A stretch of DNA of 12,945 bases from CBDDRG01 sp051306415 (lineage in GTDB: Bacteria > Pseudomonadota > Gammaproteobacteria > Pseudomonadales > Porticoccaceae): positions 1 to 12,945 of the forward strand of contig JBPPNE010000237.1 in NCBI GenBank assembly GCA_051306415.1, in the 5' to 3' direction. Every line of letters starts with the position of its first letter. The stretch's first letter is position 1. Both the position numbers and the translations under genes were made by a program. The notes below the pieces were generated by a model. That model was not told the DNA's origin and did no database searches. It was given only the letters and a program-made list of their open reading frames with translations. Shown one piece after another: positions 7,033 through 12,945 of this stretch.

Positions 7033-7354
7033 CTAGCCTGCTGAACGCTGAGTCGCAAGGGGGGATATTGCAAGCATGAGGGACGTCAATGCCGCTGAGT
7101 CCAGACTGTCACCCTGCAACCGGCGTTGATGGATATCGTCCAGGCTGACGCGGCGCAGCCCCGCATATCCTCAAATTTGTCCAGTCGCTGCGACCAGCGC
7201 TCCTTGCACCCCTGGCGGTGTAGGTGTGGATCTTGTTGGTCTGTGCGCTCGGATTCAGATAGTGTGCACCGCGATAGACAATCTCCTCGGCCGTATAGCC
7301 GGTCTCTTCACGCAATTCGCGCTGCAACGACGCCAGCGGTGAGCTGGCCCCAGG
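7033..7354 (-). pseudogene. Nudix hydrolase pseudogene, 5'-truncated with two frame changes
   Basis: Reading the minus strand, three frames together give the second half of an ADP-ribose-pyrophosphatase-like Nudix protein. Frame one (about 7354-7205) reads PGASSPLASLQRELREETGY, containing the RExxEExG half of the Nudix box, then EEIVYRGAHYLNPSAQTNKI and HTYTARGA. A shift gives QRLDKFEDM (about 7182-7156). A second shift gives LRRVSLDDIHQRRLQGDSLD then SAALTSLMLAISPL, ending at TAG 7033-7035. This order matches the family: box, NPG/S-xQTN-xIH strand, LDxxED, and a C-terminal helix. The first Glu of the Nudix box and all N-terminal sequence are absent; homology stops abruptly where the SnoaL-like gene's upstream region begins. 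A non-functional remnant. Confidence 0.75.
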
Positions 7355-7427
7355 AACTCGGGCCGGGTGTTAAAAAGTGTATTCTGTAGTGGTCAATCCA
7401 ATACCACAACTCTGAGGAGAATCCGAC
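7355..7427 (+). promoter_or_regulatory. Upstream region of the SnoaL-like gene
   Basis: AT-richer than its surroundings. It holds TTAAAAAGTG followed by TATTCT (7380-7385), a possible -10, a small inverted repeat GTGGT (7389-7393) / ACCAC (7403-7407), and the GAGGAG ribosome binding site (7414-7419). Promoter assignment is by position and base composition. Confidence 0.35.
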
Positions 7428-7862
7428 ATGAGCATGGCAGACCTCGAAAAGCGGATCACCCGCTTAGAAGACATTGAAGCGATCAAACAGTTAAAGGCCC
7501 GCTATTGTGACATCTGCGATGACGACCACAATCCCGACAGGATTGCGTCGGTGTTCGCCGAAGATGGCATCTGGGAAGGGGGTGGTTTTGGTAAAGCGCA
7601 GGGTCATGATGGGATCCGCGAATTATTCAGGGGCTTCCAAAAGCTCATTAGCTTTTCTCAGCACAACGTGATGAATCCGATTATCGAAATCGACGGCGAC
7701 CGCGCCACCGGCATTTGGTACCTGCTAGGTCCGTTTACATTTCACAAGAACAATGACGACAGATGGCTGGCGGTGCGGTATGACGACGACTACGTCAAGA
7801 CAAACGGCGAGTGGAAGTACCAACATTTGCGCGTAACTCTTAGATTGAGCAACGATCGATAA
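7428..7862 (+). CDS. SnoaL/NTF2-like small protein
   Basis: 144-residue protein of the cone-shaped SnoaL-like/NTF2-like superfamily (ketosteroid isomerases, polyketide cyclases, scytalone-dehydratase- and dioxygenase-small-subunit-like proteins). Typical layout: an N-terminal helix with RLEDIEAIKQLKARYCDICD (12-31), then the pocket strand IASVFAEDGIWEGGG, the helix GHDGIRELFRGFQ, and C-terminal strands SQHNVMNPIIEIDGDRATGI and GEWKYQHLRVTL. Tyr26 and the Asp/Glu-rich first helix are typical, but a specific catalytic activity cannot be assigned. ATG 7428 has GAGGAG 8 nt upstream. It is an isolated plus-strand gene between two minus-strand gene remnants. It looks less GC-rich than its neighbours (many AAA, GAC/GAT, ATT codons), which fits separate acquisition. 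Such proteins often accompany sterol or aromatic catabolic genes. Confidence 0.85.
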   Translation: MSMADLEKRITRLEDIEAIKQLKARYCDICDDDHNPDRIASVFAEDGIWEGGGFGKAQGHDGIRELFRGFQKLISFSQHNVMNPIIEIDGDRATGIWYLLGPFTFHKNNDDRWLAVRYDDDYVKTNGEWKYQHLRVTLRLSNDR

Positions 7863-8023
7863 GCAACCTCGCTTTCCAGCTCACCGACCGGCTGGCGCGA
7901 GGGGGCGCGCAAGGCCCGGCCGTCACGCGCAGCATCCAACCCATTGGCCAGTGTCTTGACCGAAATATCCAGTTGCCGGGCGGCCTTGGCGCGTCCACTG
8001 GACTCGACCAGCGCGACGGTTTT
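7863..8023 (-). pseudogene. Possible helix-turn-helix regulator remnant
   Basis: On the minus strand one frame reads ALVESSGRAKAARQLDISVK, then TLANGLDAARDGRALRAPSR and QPVGELESEVA. The pattern 'GR-x-x-AARxLxIxxKTLxxxLDAxR' is like the Fis-type or other DNA-binding helix-turn-helix of bacterial regulators. The frame has a TGA at 8024-8026 just upstream. In a neighbouring frame, ASELTPVGALKNR precedes it, suggesting a frameshift in the A5 run (T5 on the plus strand at 8020-8024). No start codon, Shine-Dalgarno sequence or full-length domain is present, and the frame runs into the antisense of the SnoaL-like gene. Lower confidence than the Nudix remnant; a chance open frame remains possible. 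Confidence 0.4.
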
Positions 8024-8070
8024 TCAAGGCGCCCACTGGAGTCAACTCGGACGCGCATTCTGCAACGTAT

Positions 8071-8967
8071 TCAGAACCGAACAAAAAGGGGCTCAGCCAG
8101 CGCCCGCAGATCATCCGGGATCGGCACGGCTTTGCGGGTCGTGAAATCGAACAGGGTGCCGGTGGTCTCCACCGTGGCGACGGTTTCCCCGTTCGCCGCG
8201 TTCATGAACCAGTGGAAGAAGCGCTGGGTCTTGCCATCCATATCCCGCAGTCCGCTTTTGGTCATCAGGGCCTCGCCGGCGCGCAGGCTGTGGTGAAACT
8301 CGATGTTGTATTCGAGCGCCGCGCTGCCGAGGCCGTGGGCGCGACGATAGGCCGGTGTGAGGCCGTAGTGGCGCTGCAAGTGAGTTACCGCATCGGAGCA
8401 GCGCGACATAAAAAAGCGCGGGTGGAGCTCGCCTCGGGCGTCACATTCCCAGGGTTCGATAGTACCTCTAGCGGTGTCGATGAGACCGTATTTCGTTGCC
8501 GTCGCCAGATCACGTCGCAGTGGCTGACGCAACAGTTCACGGGGACGCAGATTCGCTGGCGGCTCCACCATCAGGGCCGTAGCCGCGCGGCAGGCGTGGT
8601 CGGGAAATGGAATTGCACTACCCCGCACGCGATCAACCAAGTCAAGTTCGATAATAAAGCGGGCGGCGAGATGGTCGGTTTCCAGATTGAGCATCTCGCT
8701 GAAACTGGTGAGCCTGTTTTTGTTCAGCGAAAAAATTCCGCTCGACAAGGTATAGGTTTCACCGTTACGTAACTCGCGCATGAACAGCACGCGCTCGGCA
8801 CGGTGAACCAATGCGAGGTTGGGATCGTTGCCCAAGCCGAGCAGCGCCTGCAGCTGGCCGACCGTTTCGGCAGAGCGTGCCAGATAGTGCTGCACATTCA
8901 TGTGCTCCATCACGTCGCACTCCCAGGCTTTGACATTCGCTCGCACCGTTGCCACCATCGAGCCCAT
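8071..8967 (-). CDS. Double-hotdog acyl-CoA/acyl-ACP thioesterase-like protein
   Basis: 298 residues from ATG 8967 (GAGGAAA 3 to 4 nt upstream). The open frame runs to a TTG at 9042, but that lacks support. Two hotdog domains in tandem: residues about 8-130 and 165-285. The first has AWECDVMEHMNVQHYL (14-29), the D-x-x-x-H-x-N-x-x-x-Y pattern of YbgC/4-hydroxybenzoyl-CoA thioesterases. The second has PWECDARGELHPRFFM (172-187), clearly a copy, but with the key His-Met-Asn replaced by Leu-His-Pro. This resembles the plant/bacterial acyl-ACP thioesterase arrangement. Probable role: hydrolysis of an acyl-CoA to free acid and CoA, as product release or CoA recycling. Upstream, the plus-strand hydrolase gene is divergent; downstream lies decayed sequence. 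Confidence 0.85.
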   Translation of the reverse strand: MGSMVATVRANVKAWECDVMEHMNVQHYLARSAETVGQLQALLGLGNDPNLALVHRAERVLFMRELRNGETYTLSSGIFSLNKNRLTSFSEMLNLETDHLAARFIIELDLVDRVRGSAIPFPDHACRAATALMVEPPANLRPRELLRQPLRRDLATATKYGLIDTARGTIEPWECDARGELHPRFFMSRCSDAVTHLQRHYGLTPAYRRAHGLGSAALEYNIEFHHSLRAGEALMTKSGLRDMDGKTQRFFHWFMNAANGETVATVETTGTLFDFTTRKAVPIPDDLRALAEPLFVRF

Positions 8968-9212
8968 AGGTTTCCTCGCCTCGCTTCGATACGTTGTGTT
9001 CGCGCCATCAGTTAAACTTGCTGGGAAACATCCACGGCGCAATGAAGGACAGAAGGCAGAATAGCGGTTTTTAAAGCGCTGTGTTAGTCGCGGGGACCGT
9101 CATTGCCACCCTCTGTTGCCTGTGGTCGCCGTCGGGGGTTAGGATGGCGCGCATCATTTCGTTTGACAATAAATTCATTCCATCCACAGTCCATTCAACA
9201 GGAGTCAAGACT
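8968..9212. promoter_or_regulatory. Divergent intergenic region between thioesterase and hydrolase genes
   Basis: About 245 bp containing both genes' upstream signals: GAGGAAA (minus, 8971-8977) for the thioesterase and AGGAG (plus, 9200-9204) for the hydrolase. On the plus strand, TTGACA at 9162-9167 fits a -35 hexamer, but only ATTCCATC-like sequence follows at the right distance, so the -10 is weak. Longer open frames entering from both genes have no ribosome binding site. Confidence 0.4.
9200..9204 (+). promoter_or_regulatory. Ribosome binding site deciding the hydrolase start
   Basis: AGGAG 8 nt before ATG 9213. The upstream in-frame starts at 9081 and 9144 have no comparable site, so the mature start is placed at 9213. 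Confidence 0.65.
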
Positions 9213-10094
9213 ATGTCCGGCAGCGAAATTCAGGCAATCGCGAAACAATTGCGGGAAAACCCCTTGGGCGGCACGCTCCCGGAGATGCGCGCTCAGTTCG
9301 ATGCGATGGGGGGCAAGGCCGCCGCCGATATCGATGTCAAGCCGGTGATGGCGGCTGGCATAGCGTGCGAATTGCACACGCCGCCTGGCGCCGACACCCG
9401 CCGCATCATTCTGTATGTGCACGGCGGTGGCTATGTCATCGGTTCACTCGCGAGCCACCGCCCCCTGGCAGCGGAATTGGCTCGCGCCGCGGGCTGTCAG
9501 GCATTGGCAGTCGACTATCGCCTGGCGCCGGAGCACCTCTACCCGGCCGCGGTGGAAGACGCTGTCGCGGCGTACGGCTGGCTACTCGCCCAGGGTTATC
9601 CGCCGGGCGGTATCGTTATTGCCGGCGATTCCGCTGGCGGTGGTTTGACGGTCGCGACGCTGATCGCGTTGCGGGATGGCAAACAAGCATTGCCCGCTGC
9701 TGGCGTGTGCATCTCGCCCTGGGTCGATCTGGAGGCAACCGGCGAATCCTATGAGACGCGCAAGGCGCTGGATCCCATGGTCACTCGCGAGATGATCCAG
9801 ATGATGGGCAAGACCTACGCCGGCAGCGGTGATCTCCGCGCGGCGACCGCATCGCCGATTCACGCCGATCTGAAAGGCCTGCCGCCGTTACTGATTCAGG
9901 TTGGTTCGGCGGAAACCCTGTTCAGCGATTCCGACACACTGGCCAAGCGGGCAAAATCGGCTGGCGTCGAGGTGGCATTTGAAGAGTGGCCTGACATGAT
10001 CCATGTCTGGCATCTGTTCTTCCAGAATCTTGGCGATGGCCGCCGCGCGATTCAGCGGATAGGCGAATTCGTCAAGGCCAAAACCGCCGGCTGA
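9213..10094 (+). CDS. Alpha/beta hydrolase, hormone-sensitive lipase family (esterase)
   Basis: 293-residue cytoplasmic carboxylesterase of the bacterial HSL (family IV) type; no signal peptide from the chosen start. The oxyanion-hole motif HGGG is at 70-73, followed by GYVIGS. DYRLAPEHLYPAAVEDA (101-117) is a family signature. The nucleophile elbow IAGDSAGGG gives Ser140, Glu234 in VGSAETLFSDS takes the acid position (many relatives have Asp), and His264 in PDMIHVWH completes the triad. N-terminal residues 1-55 form the usual cap helices (SEIQAIAKQLRENP). It would hydrolyse short or medium acyl esters or lactones; in this setting an ester or lactone intermediate is plausible. It converges with the amidohydrolase gene. 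Family assignment is firm, substrate unknown. Confidence 0.94.
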   Translation: MSGSEIQAIAKQLRENPLGGTLPEMRAQFDAMGGKAAADIDVKPVMAAGIACELHTPPGADTRRIILYVHGGGYVIGSLASHRPLAAELARAAGCQALAVDYRLAPEHLYPAAVEDAVAAYGWLLAQGYPPGGIVIAGDSAGGGLTVATLIALRDGKQALPAAGVCISPWVDLEATGESYETRKALDPMVTREMIQMMGKTYAGSGDLRAATASPIHADLKGLPPLLIQVGSAETLFSDSDTLAKRAKSAGVEVAFEEWPDMIHVWHLFFQNLGDGRRAIQRIGEFVKAKTAG

Positions 10095-10178
10095 TTCAGC
10101 TGTCGGGCTTCAGAATAAGACGGTTAATAGGTGTGTTGCGTGGTTCCAGCGAATCAGGGAACTCAAAAGCGTCCTCGA

Positions 10179-10206
10179 CCTGATGCCGGCTAACGCGGGC
10201 ATCAGG
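10179..10206. terminator. Hairpin between convergent genes, possible bidirectional terminator
   Basis: Perfect 9-bp inverted repeat CCTGATGCC (10179-10187) / GGCATCAGG (10198-10206) with a 10-nt loop, between the stops of the hydrolase (10094) and amidohydrolase (10244). It lacks a T-run on either side, so termination strength is uncertain. The rest of 10095-10243 shows nothing recognisable. Confidence 0.5.
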
Positions 10207-10243
10207 CCTTGATCAGGACGTTATGGGCAATGCGAAATCAGCA

Positions 10244-11473
10244 CTAATCACTCAAGCCTAGCAACTCCGCTGTATTGCTACGCATGACGTTGCGCACCTG
10301 CGCATAGTCGAGGCCATCCAAGCCATCGGCGAATTCGAGCGGCTCGGCGAGACCTTCTGGATGCGGCCAGTCGGAGCCGAACAGGGCGACATTGGGGCCA
10401 ACGGCGGCGATGAGTTCGCGAATGTTGTCCTCCGGAAACGGGCAGACGCGAATGCGGTCGAGGAAGATTTCGCTCGGACGTGCGTGTAGTGCTCCGAACG
10501 TGAAATTGTTGCCGGCGATCTTGGCGGACTTGTCGAGCTTGCGCAGCAGCGGCGTCACCCAGGACGAGCCGTTTTCAATCGATGCCACGCGCAAGCGCGG
10601 AAAGCGGCCGAACAGATTGTGCATGATCAGCGCCGCCAGGGTGTCGTTGACCGGGCGCTCCATCATCCCGATCACGTGCTGGAAGGCGGTGACTTTGTGA
10701 TGGGGCGGTCGCGGATTCTCGCCCCAGGCCGCTGATACCAGCTCCTCGAAACCGGCATTGCCAAGATGAAAAGACACTGGCACGCAGGCTTCCTGACAGC
10801 GCGCCCAGAACGGATCGAAATGCGGATCGGCGGGCGAGCGCCCCATCACCGGGCCGGGAATCAGGTTGATGATGCGAGCGCCCTCGGCGAGCACACGGTC
10901 GAGTTCGACGACGGCAAGATCGAGATCTACCAGAGACAGTTGCGCGGCGCTAAAAATGCGGTTCTGGCAGTCCCAGCCCCAGTCGTCGTTGAGCCAGCGG
11001 TTGAAGGCCCGGTGATTGGCCATGACCACTTCGGGACCGGCGTCACGCAACTGCATTTCGACGCCGACGCCGAGCGAGGGCAAAAAGATGCCGGCTTGCA
11101 CTTTGTAATGATCGAACCAGCGCAGCCGCGCGGTGCGATCCATGGATTCCGGCAAGTCGAAACAGGAGATCGGATCAGCGGCGAGAATATGCGCGCCCTT
11201 GGGCTGGTCGCTGCGATAAAACGCTTTGTAGGAGCCCGGCTTGCCGGCGTGCTCACCCGGCGGCGCGCTGAAAAAAGCCAGGCGACGGCCGCGGAAATGC
11301 ACCTGGGCGTGCGTGCTCAGCCCGCGCACGACCGTGATGGCATCGTCGCGAAACCGCGGCTCGATATGACGGGTATAGCAATCGTCCGGCTCGTAGTAGT
11401 GGCAGTCGGCGTCGATTAACGGGTAGTCGATCAATGCGCGGGGACTGACGGCATTCGCTGCGGGAGAGGCCAT
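10244..11473 (-). CDS. Amidohydrolase-2 family protein (ACMSD/decarboxylase-like TIM barrel)
   Basis: 409-residue metal-dependent hydrolase or decarboxylase of the amidohydrolase-2 family. The N-terminal metal motif reads PLIDADCHYYEPDD: Asp23, His25 and Glu28, in the D-x-H form of many family members. VPVSFHLGNAG (231-241) gives His236, RVASIENGSSW (295-305) Glu300, and ALFGSDWPHPEG (363-374) the conserved Asp368 with His371. Related enzymes decarboxylate or hydrolyse aromatic or cyclic acids, so a ring-compound substrate is plausible but not shown. The frame is open to 11605, but ATG 11473 has GGAG 5 nt upstream (plus 11479-11482) and begins just before the first strand. It is divergent from the second thiolase gene, sharing a 294-bp intergenic region. 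Confidence 0.92.
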   Translation of the reverse strand: MASPAANAVSPRALIDYPLIDADCHYYEPDDCYTRHIEPRFRDDAITVVRGLSTHAQVHFRGRRLAFFSAPPGEHAGKPGSYKAFYRSDQPKGAHILAADPISCFDLPESMDRTARLRWFDHYKVQAGIFLPSLGVGVEMQLRDAGPEVVMANHRAFNRWLNDDWGWDCQNRIFSAAQLSLVDLDLAVVELDRVLAEGARIINLIPGPVMGRSPADPHFDPFWARCQEACVPVSFHLGNAGFEELVSAAWGENPRPPHHKVTAFQHVIGMMERPVNDTLAALIMHNLFGRFPRLRVASIENGSSWVTPLLRKLDKSAKIAGNNFTFGALHARPSEIFLDRIRVCPFPEDNIRELIAAVGPNVALFGSDWPHPEGLAEPLEFADGLDGLDYAQVRNVMRSNTAELLGLSD

Positions 11474-11767
11474 TTCGACTCCATCCTCGGTTAACGTTGG
11501 ATTTGGCTCACATCTTGGCACGCGGGCGCGGCTTTGAACAACTCCCTCCCGCGGCAAATCTGGTCGGTGGTTGGAGGCGATAACAGCCACCGAGCCAAAA
11601 TCCAAATGATGGACATCCCCCGCCGATATAGCATAATCGTGGCTGCCTTAAACACGAATCGGCGCCGGCAACCGACAGAGTCGGATCGGCGGATCCCGAT
11701 CGTTTCTATTATAAATCCGCGTTCTCAACCCGTGCCCCACGGGAAGCGCAAGCTTGGAGATACCCAC
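11474..11767. promoter_or_regulatory. Divergent promoter region with inverted repeats
   Basis: About 294 bp between the amidohydrolase (minus) and second thiolase (plus). On the plus side TATTATAAAT (11707-11716) is a likely -10. Where the -35 would fall there is an inverted repeat GATCGG (11684-11689) / CCGATC (11696-11701), so a regulator may replace a good -35. In the leader, CCCGTG (11729-11734) / CACGGG (11738-11743) forms a tight 6-bp, 3-nt-loop hairpin 25 nt before the start. For the minus gene, ATATAGCATA (11626-11635) could be a -10 read in reverse. GGAGA (11756-11760) is the thiolase ribosome binding site. Confidence 0.45.
11479..11482 (-). promoter_or_regulatory. Ribosome binding site deciding the amidohydrolase start
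   Basis: GGAG on the minus strand, 5 nt before ATG 11473; it argues against the 44-residue longer form starting at 11605. Confidence 0.6.
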
Positions 11768-12945
11768 ATGAGAAAAGTAATGATCGCTGGCGTCGGCATG
11801 ACCCGCTTTGGCAAGCACCCCGACGCAACCATTCGCAGCCTGGTGATGGAAGCACTGAATCTGGCGATGACCGACGCGGGTGCGAGCGTTGAACACGTCG
11901 ATACCATTTATTTCGGCAACGCGGCGGCGGGATTGCTCACTGGCCAGGAAATGATTGCGGGGCAGGTGGCGTTGCGCGAGAGCGGGCTGATGGGCAAGCC
12001 GATCATCAATGTCGAGAATGCCTGCGCGTCCGCCTCCACCGCCGCCCACATCGCCTGGCTGTCGGTGGCGTCGGGGCAGTCCGAGGTGGCGCTCGCCATC
12101 GGCGCGGAAAAGATGACCAACAAAGACAAGGCGGTAACTTTCAAGGCGCTGATCGCGGCGATGGATCTGGAGCAGATCAAAGCCGAGACCGGCTCCGACG
12201 ATCCCTTGACCGCCGGCAGCGCGCCCGGTCGCTCCGGTTTCATGGACATCTACGCCGGCAAGGCGCGCAAGTACATGGCGGCCACCGGCGCCACCGTGGA
12301 GGATTTCGCCCGCGTCGCCGCCAAGTCGCACAAATTCGGTTCGCTCAACCCGAAGGCGCAGTTTCAGTCGCCATTGAGTGTGGCGGATATTCTCGCCAGC
12401 CGCACGATCATCGATCCGCTGCGACTCGCGATGTGCTCACCCATCGGCGATGGCGCCGCGGTGCTGGTGTTCTGCTCCGAGGATTTTGTCCGCAAGCACG
12501 GCTGCGATGCCGTCGTCGCCAACACCATAACGCTGGTTTCCGGTATGCCCGGCGGGCCAAATTGCAACGCCCGCGCCAGCGAGAAAGCCTATGCGGCGGC
12601 CGGTGTCGGGCCGGAGGATATCGATGTGGTCGAGCTGCACGATGCCGCATCGCCCGCCGAGATGATCTACATCGAGGAACTGGGGTTGTGCGCGCCCGGT
12701 GAAGGCGTGCGCATGATCCGCGACGGCGAGACCGATCTCGGCGGCCGGATACCGGTCAACACCAGCGGTGGCCTGGTCGCCAAGGGCCATCCCGTTGGCG
12801 CTACCGGCTGCGCGCAGATCGTCGAGCTGGTCGATCAATTGCGCGGCCGCTGCGGCCCCCGCCAGGTCGCGGGGGCAAAGGTCGCGATGGCACAGAATGG
12901 CGGTGGCTGGATTGAAGACGACACCGCGGCGACGACCTTGACCAT
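11768..12945 (+). CDS. Lipid-transfer-type thiolase, 3' end outside window
   Basis: Thiolase of which 392 complete codons are in the window, with no stop reached; family length suggests only a few residues are missing. ATG 11768 has GGAGA 7 nt upstream. It begins MRKVMIAGVGMTRFGKHP, a lipid-transfer/SCP-x-type thiolase start. The nucleophile is Cys86 in VENACASASTAAH, SPIGDGAAVLVF is at 224-235, His291 lies in VVELHDAASPAEM, and His341 in GLVAKGHPVGATGC. The last loop reads MAQNGGGWIEDD (374-385) in place of the CxG of classical thiolases. Expected to cleave a beta-ketoacyl-CoA. It differs clearly from the thiolase at 1303-2505 (NACASAS against NYCASGT, AQNGGGW against HNLGGFP), so the two probably act on different substrates. 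Divergent from the amidohydrolase gene. Confidence 0.93.
   Translation, partial: MRKVMIAGVGMTRFGKHPDATIRSLVMEALNLAMTDAGASVEHVDTIYFGNAAAGLLTGQEMIAGQVALRESGLMGKPIINVENACASASTAAHIAWLSVASGQSEVALAIGAEKMTNKDKAVTFKALIAAMDLEQIKAETGSDDPLTAGSAPGRSGFMDIYAGKARKYMAATGATVEDFARVAAKSHKFGSLNPKAQFQSPLSVADILASRTIIDPLRLAMCSPIGDGAAVLVFCSEDFVRKHGCDAVVANTITLVSGMPGGPNCNARASEKAYAAAGVGPEDIDVVELHDAASPAEMIYIEELGLCAPGEGVRMIRDGETDLGGRIPVNTSGGLVAKGHPVGATGCAQIVELVDQLRGRCGPRQVAGAKVAMAQNGGGWIEDDTAATTLT

Noticed and set aside
6773..7073. Short minus-strand open frames upstream of the monooxygenase gene
   Set aside because: Peptides match no family I recognise, and no start signals are present.
11648..12331. 227-codon minus-strand open frame in the second thiolase gene
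   Set aside because: The opposite strand encodes a thiolase with Cys86, His291 and His341 motifs; this frame has no recognisable domain.
1..12945. CRISPR array, tRNA, rRNA, insertion sequence or prophage elements
   Set aside because: No spaced identical repeats, tRNA-like cloverleaf, transposase or integrase motifs were seen anywhere in the window.

Overview
This window looks like a catabolic (CoA-thioester) gene cluster from a GC-rich bacterium. Gene style suggests a Pseudomonadota member, and the mix of genes resembles clusters for breaking down hydrophobic compounds (branched fatty acids, terpenoids, steroid side chains), but neither lineage nor substrate can be fixed from sequence alone. 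Starts were chosen mostly from ribosome binding sites; several of the longest open frames begin at unsupported upstream TTG or ATG codons.

Layout. (1) Positions 1-1142, minus: 5' part of an acyl-CoA dehydrogenase (ACAD) with a roughly 165-residue N-terminal extension, of the methylsuccinyl-CoA-dehydrogenase (Mcd) architecture, cut by the window edge. (2) 1303-5248, minus: a probable operon read as ACAD -> fused HMG-CoA-synthase-like/DUF35 protein -> SCP-x-type thiolase, closed by a good intrinsic terminator at 1233-1273. (3) 5536-6729, minus: a luciferase-like flavin monooxygenase. (4) 6730-8070: a degraded interval with a frameshifted Nudix hydrolase pseudogene and a probable helix-turn-helix remnant, both minus, flanking one intact plus-strand SnoaL/NTF2-like gene. 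(5) 8071-8967, minus: a double-hotdog thioesterase. (6) 9213-10094, plus: a hormone-sensitive-lipase-type alpha/beta hydrolase. It converges on (7) 10244-11473, minus: an amidohydrolase-2 family protein. (8) 11768-end, plus: a second, lipid-transfer-type thiolase, divergent from the amidohydrolase and cut by the window edge just before its stop.

How they may work together (inference): the esterase and monooxygenase could open or trim a substrate, the two ACADs would desaturate acyl-CoAs, the two thiolases would cleave beta-ketoacyl-CoAs, and the thioesterase would release acids or recycle CoA. No enoyl-CoA hydratase, 3-hydroxyacyl-CoA dehydrogenase, acyl-CoA ligase or intact regulator is present in the window, so the pathway is incomplete here.

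The most interesting item is the fused HMG-CoA-synthase-like/DUF35 protein beside the thiolase. Its condensing-enzyme domain appears to have lost the catalytic Cys, His and Asn, while the thiolase keeps its nucleophilic Cys. This suggests a non-catalytic or repurposed scaffold in a thiolase complex, reminiscent of the archaeal thiolase/HMG-CoA synthase/DUF35 assembly but altered.
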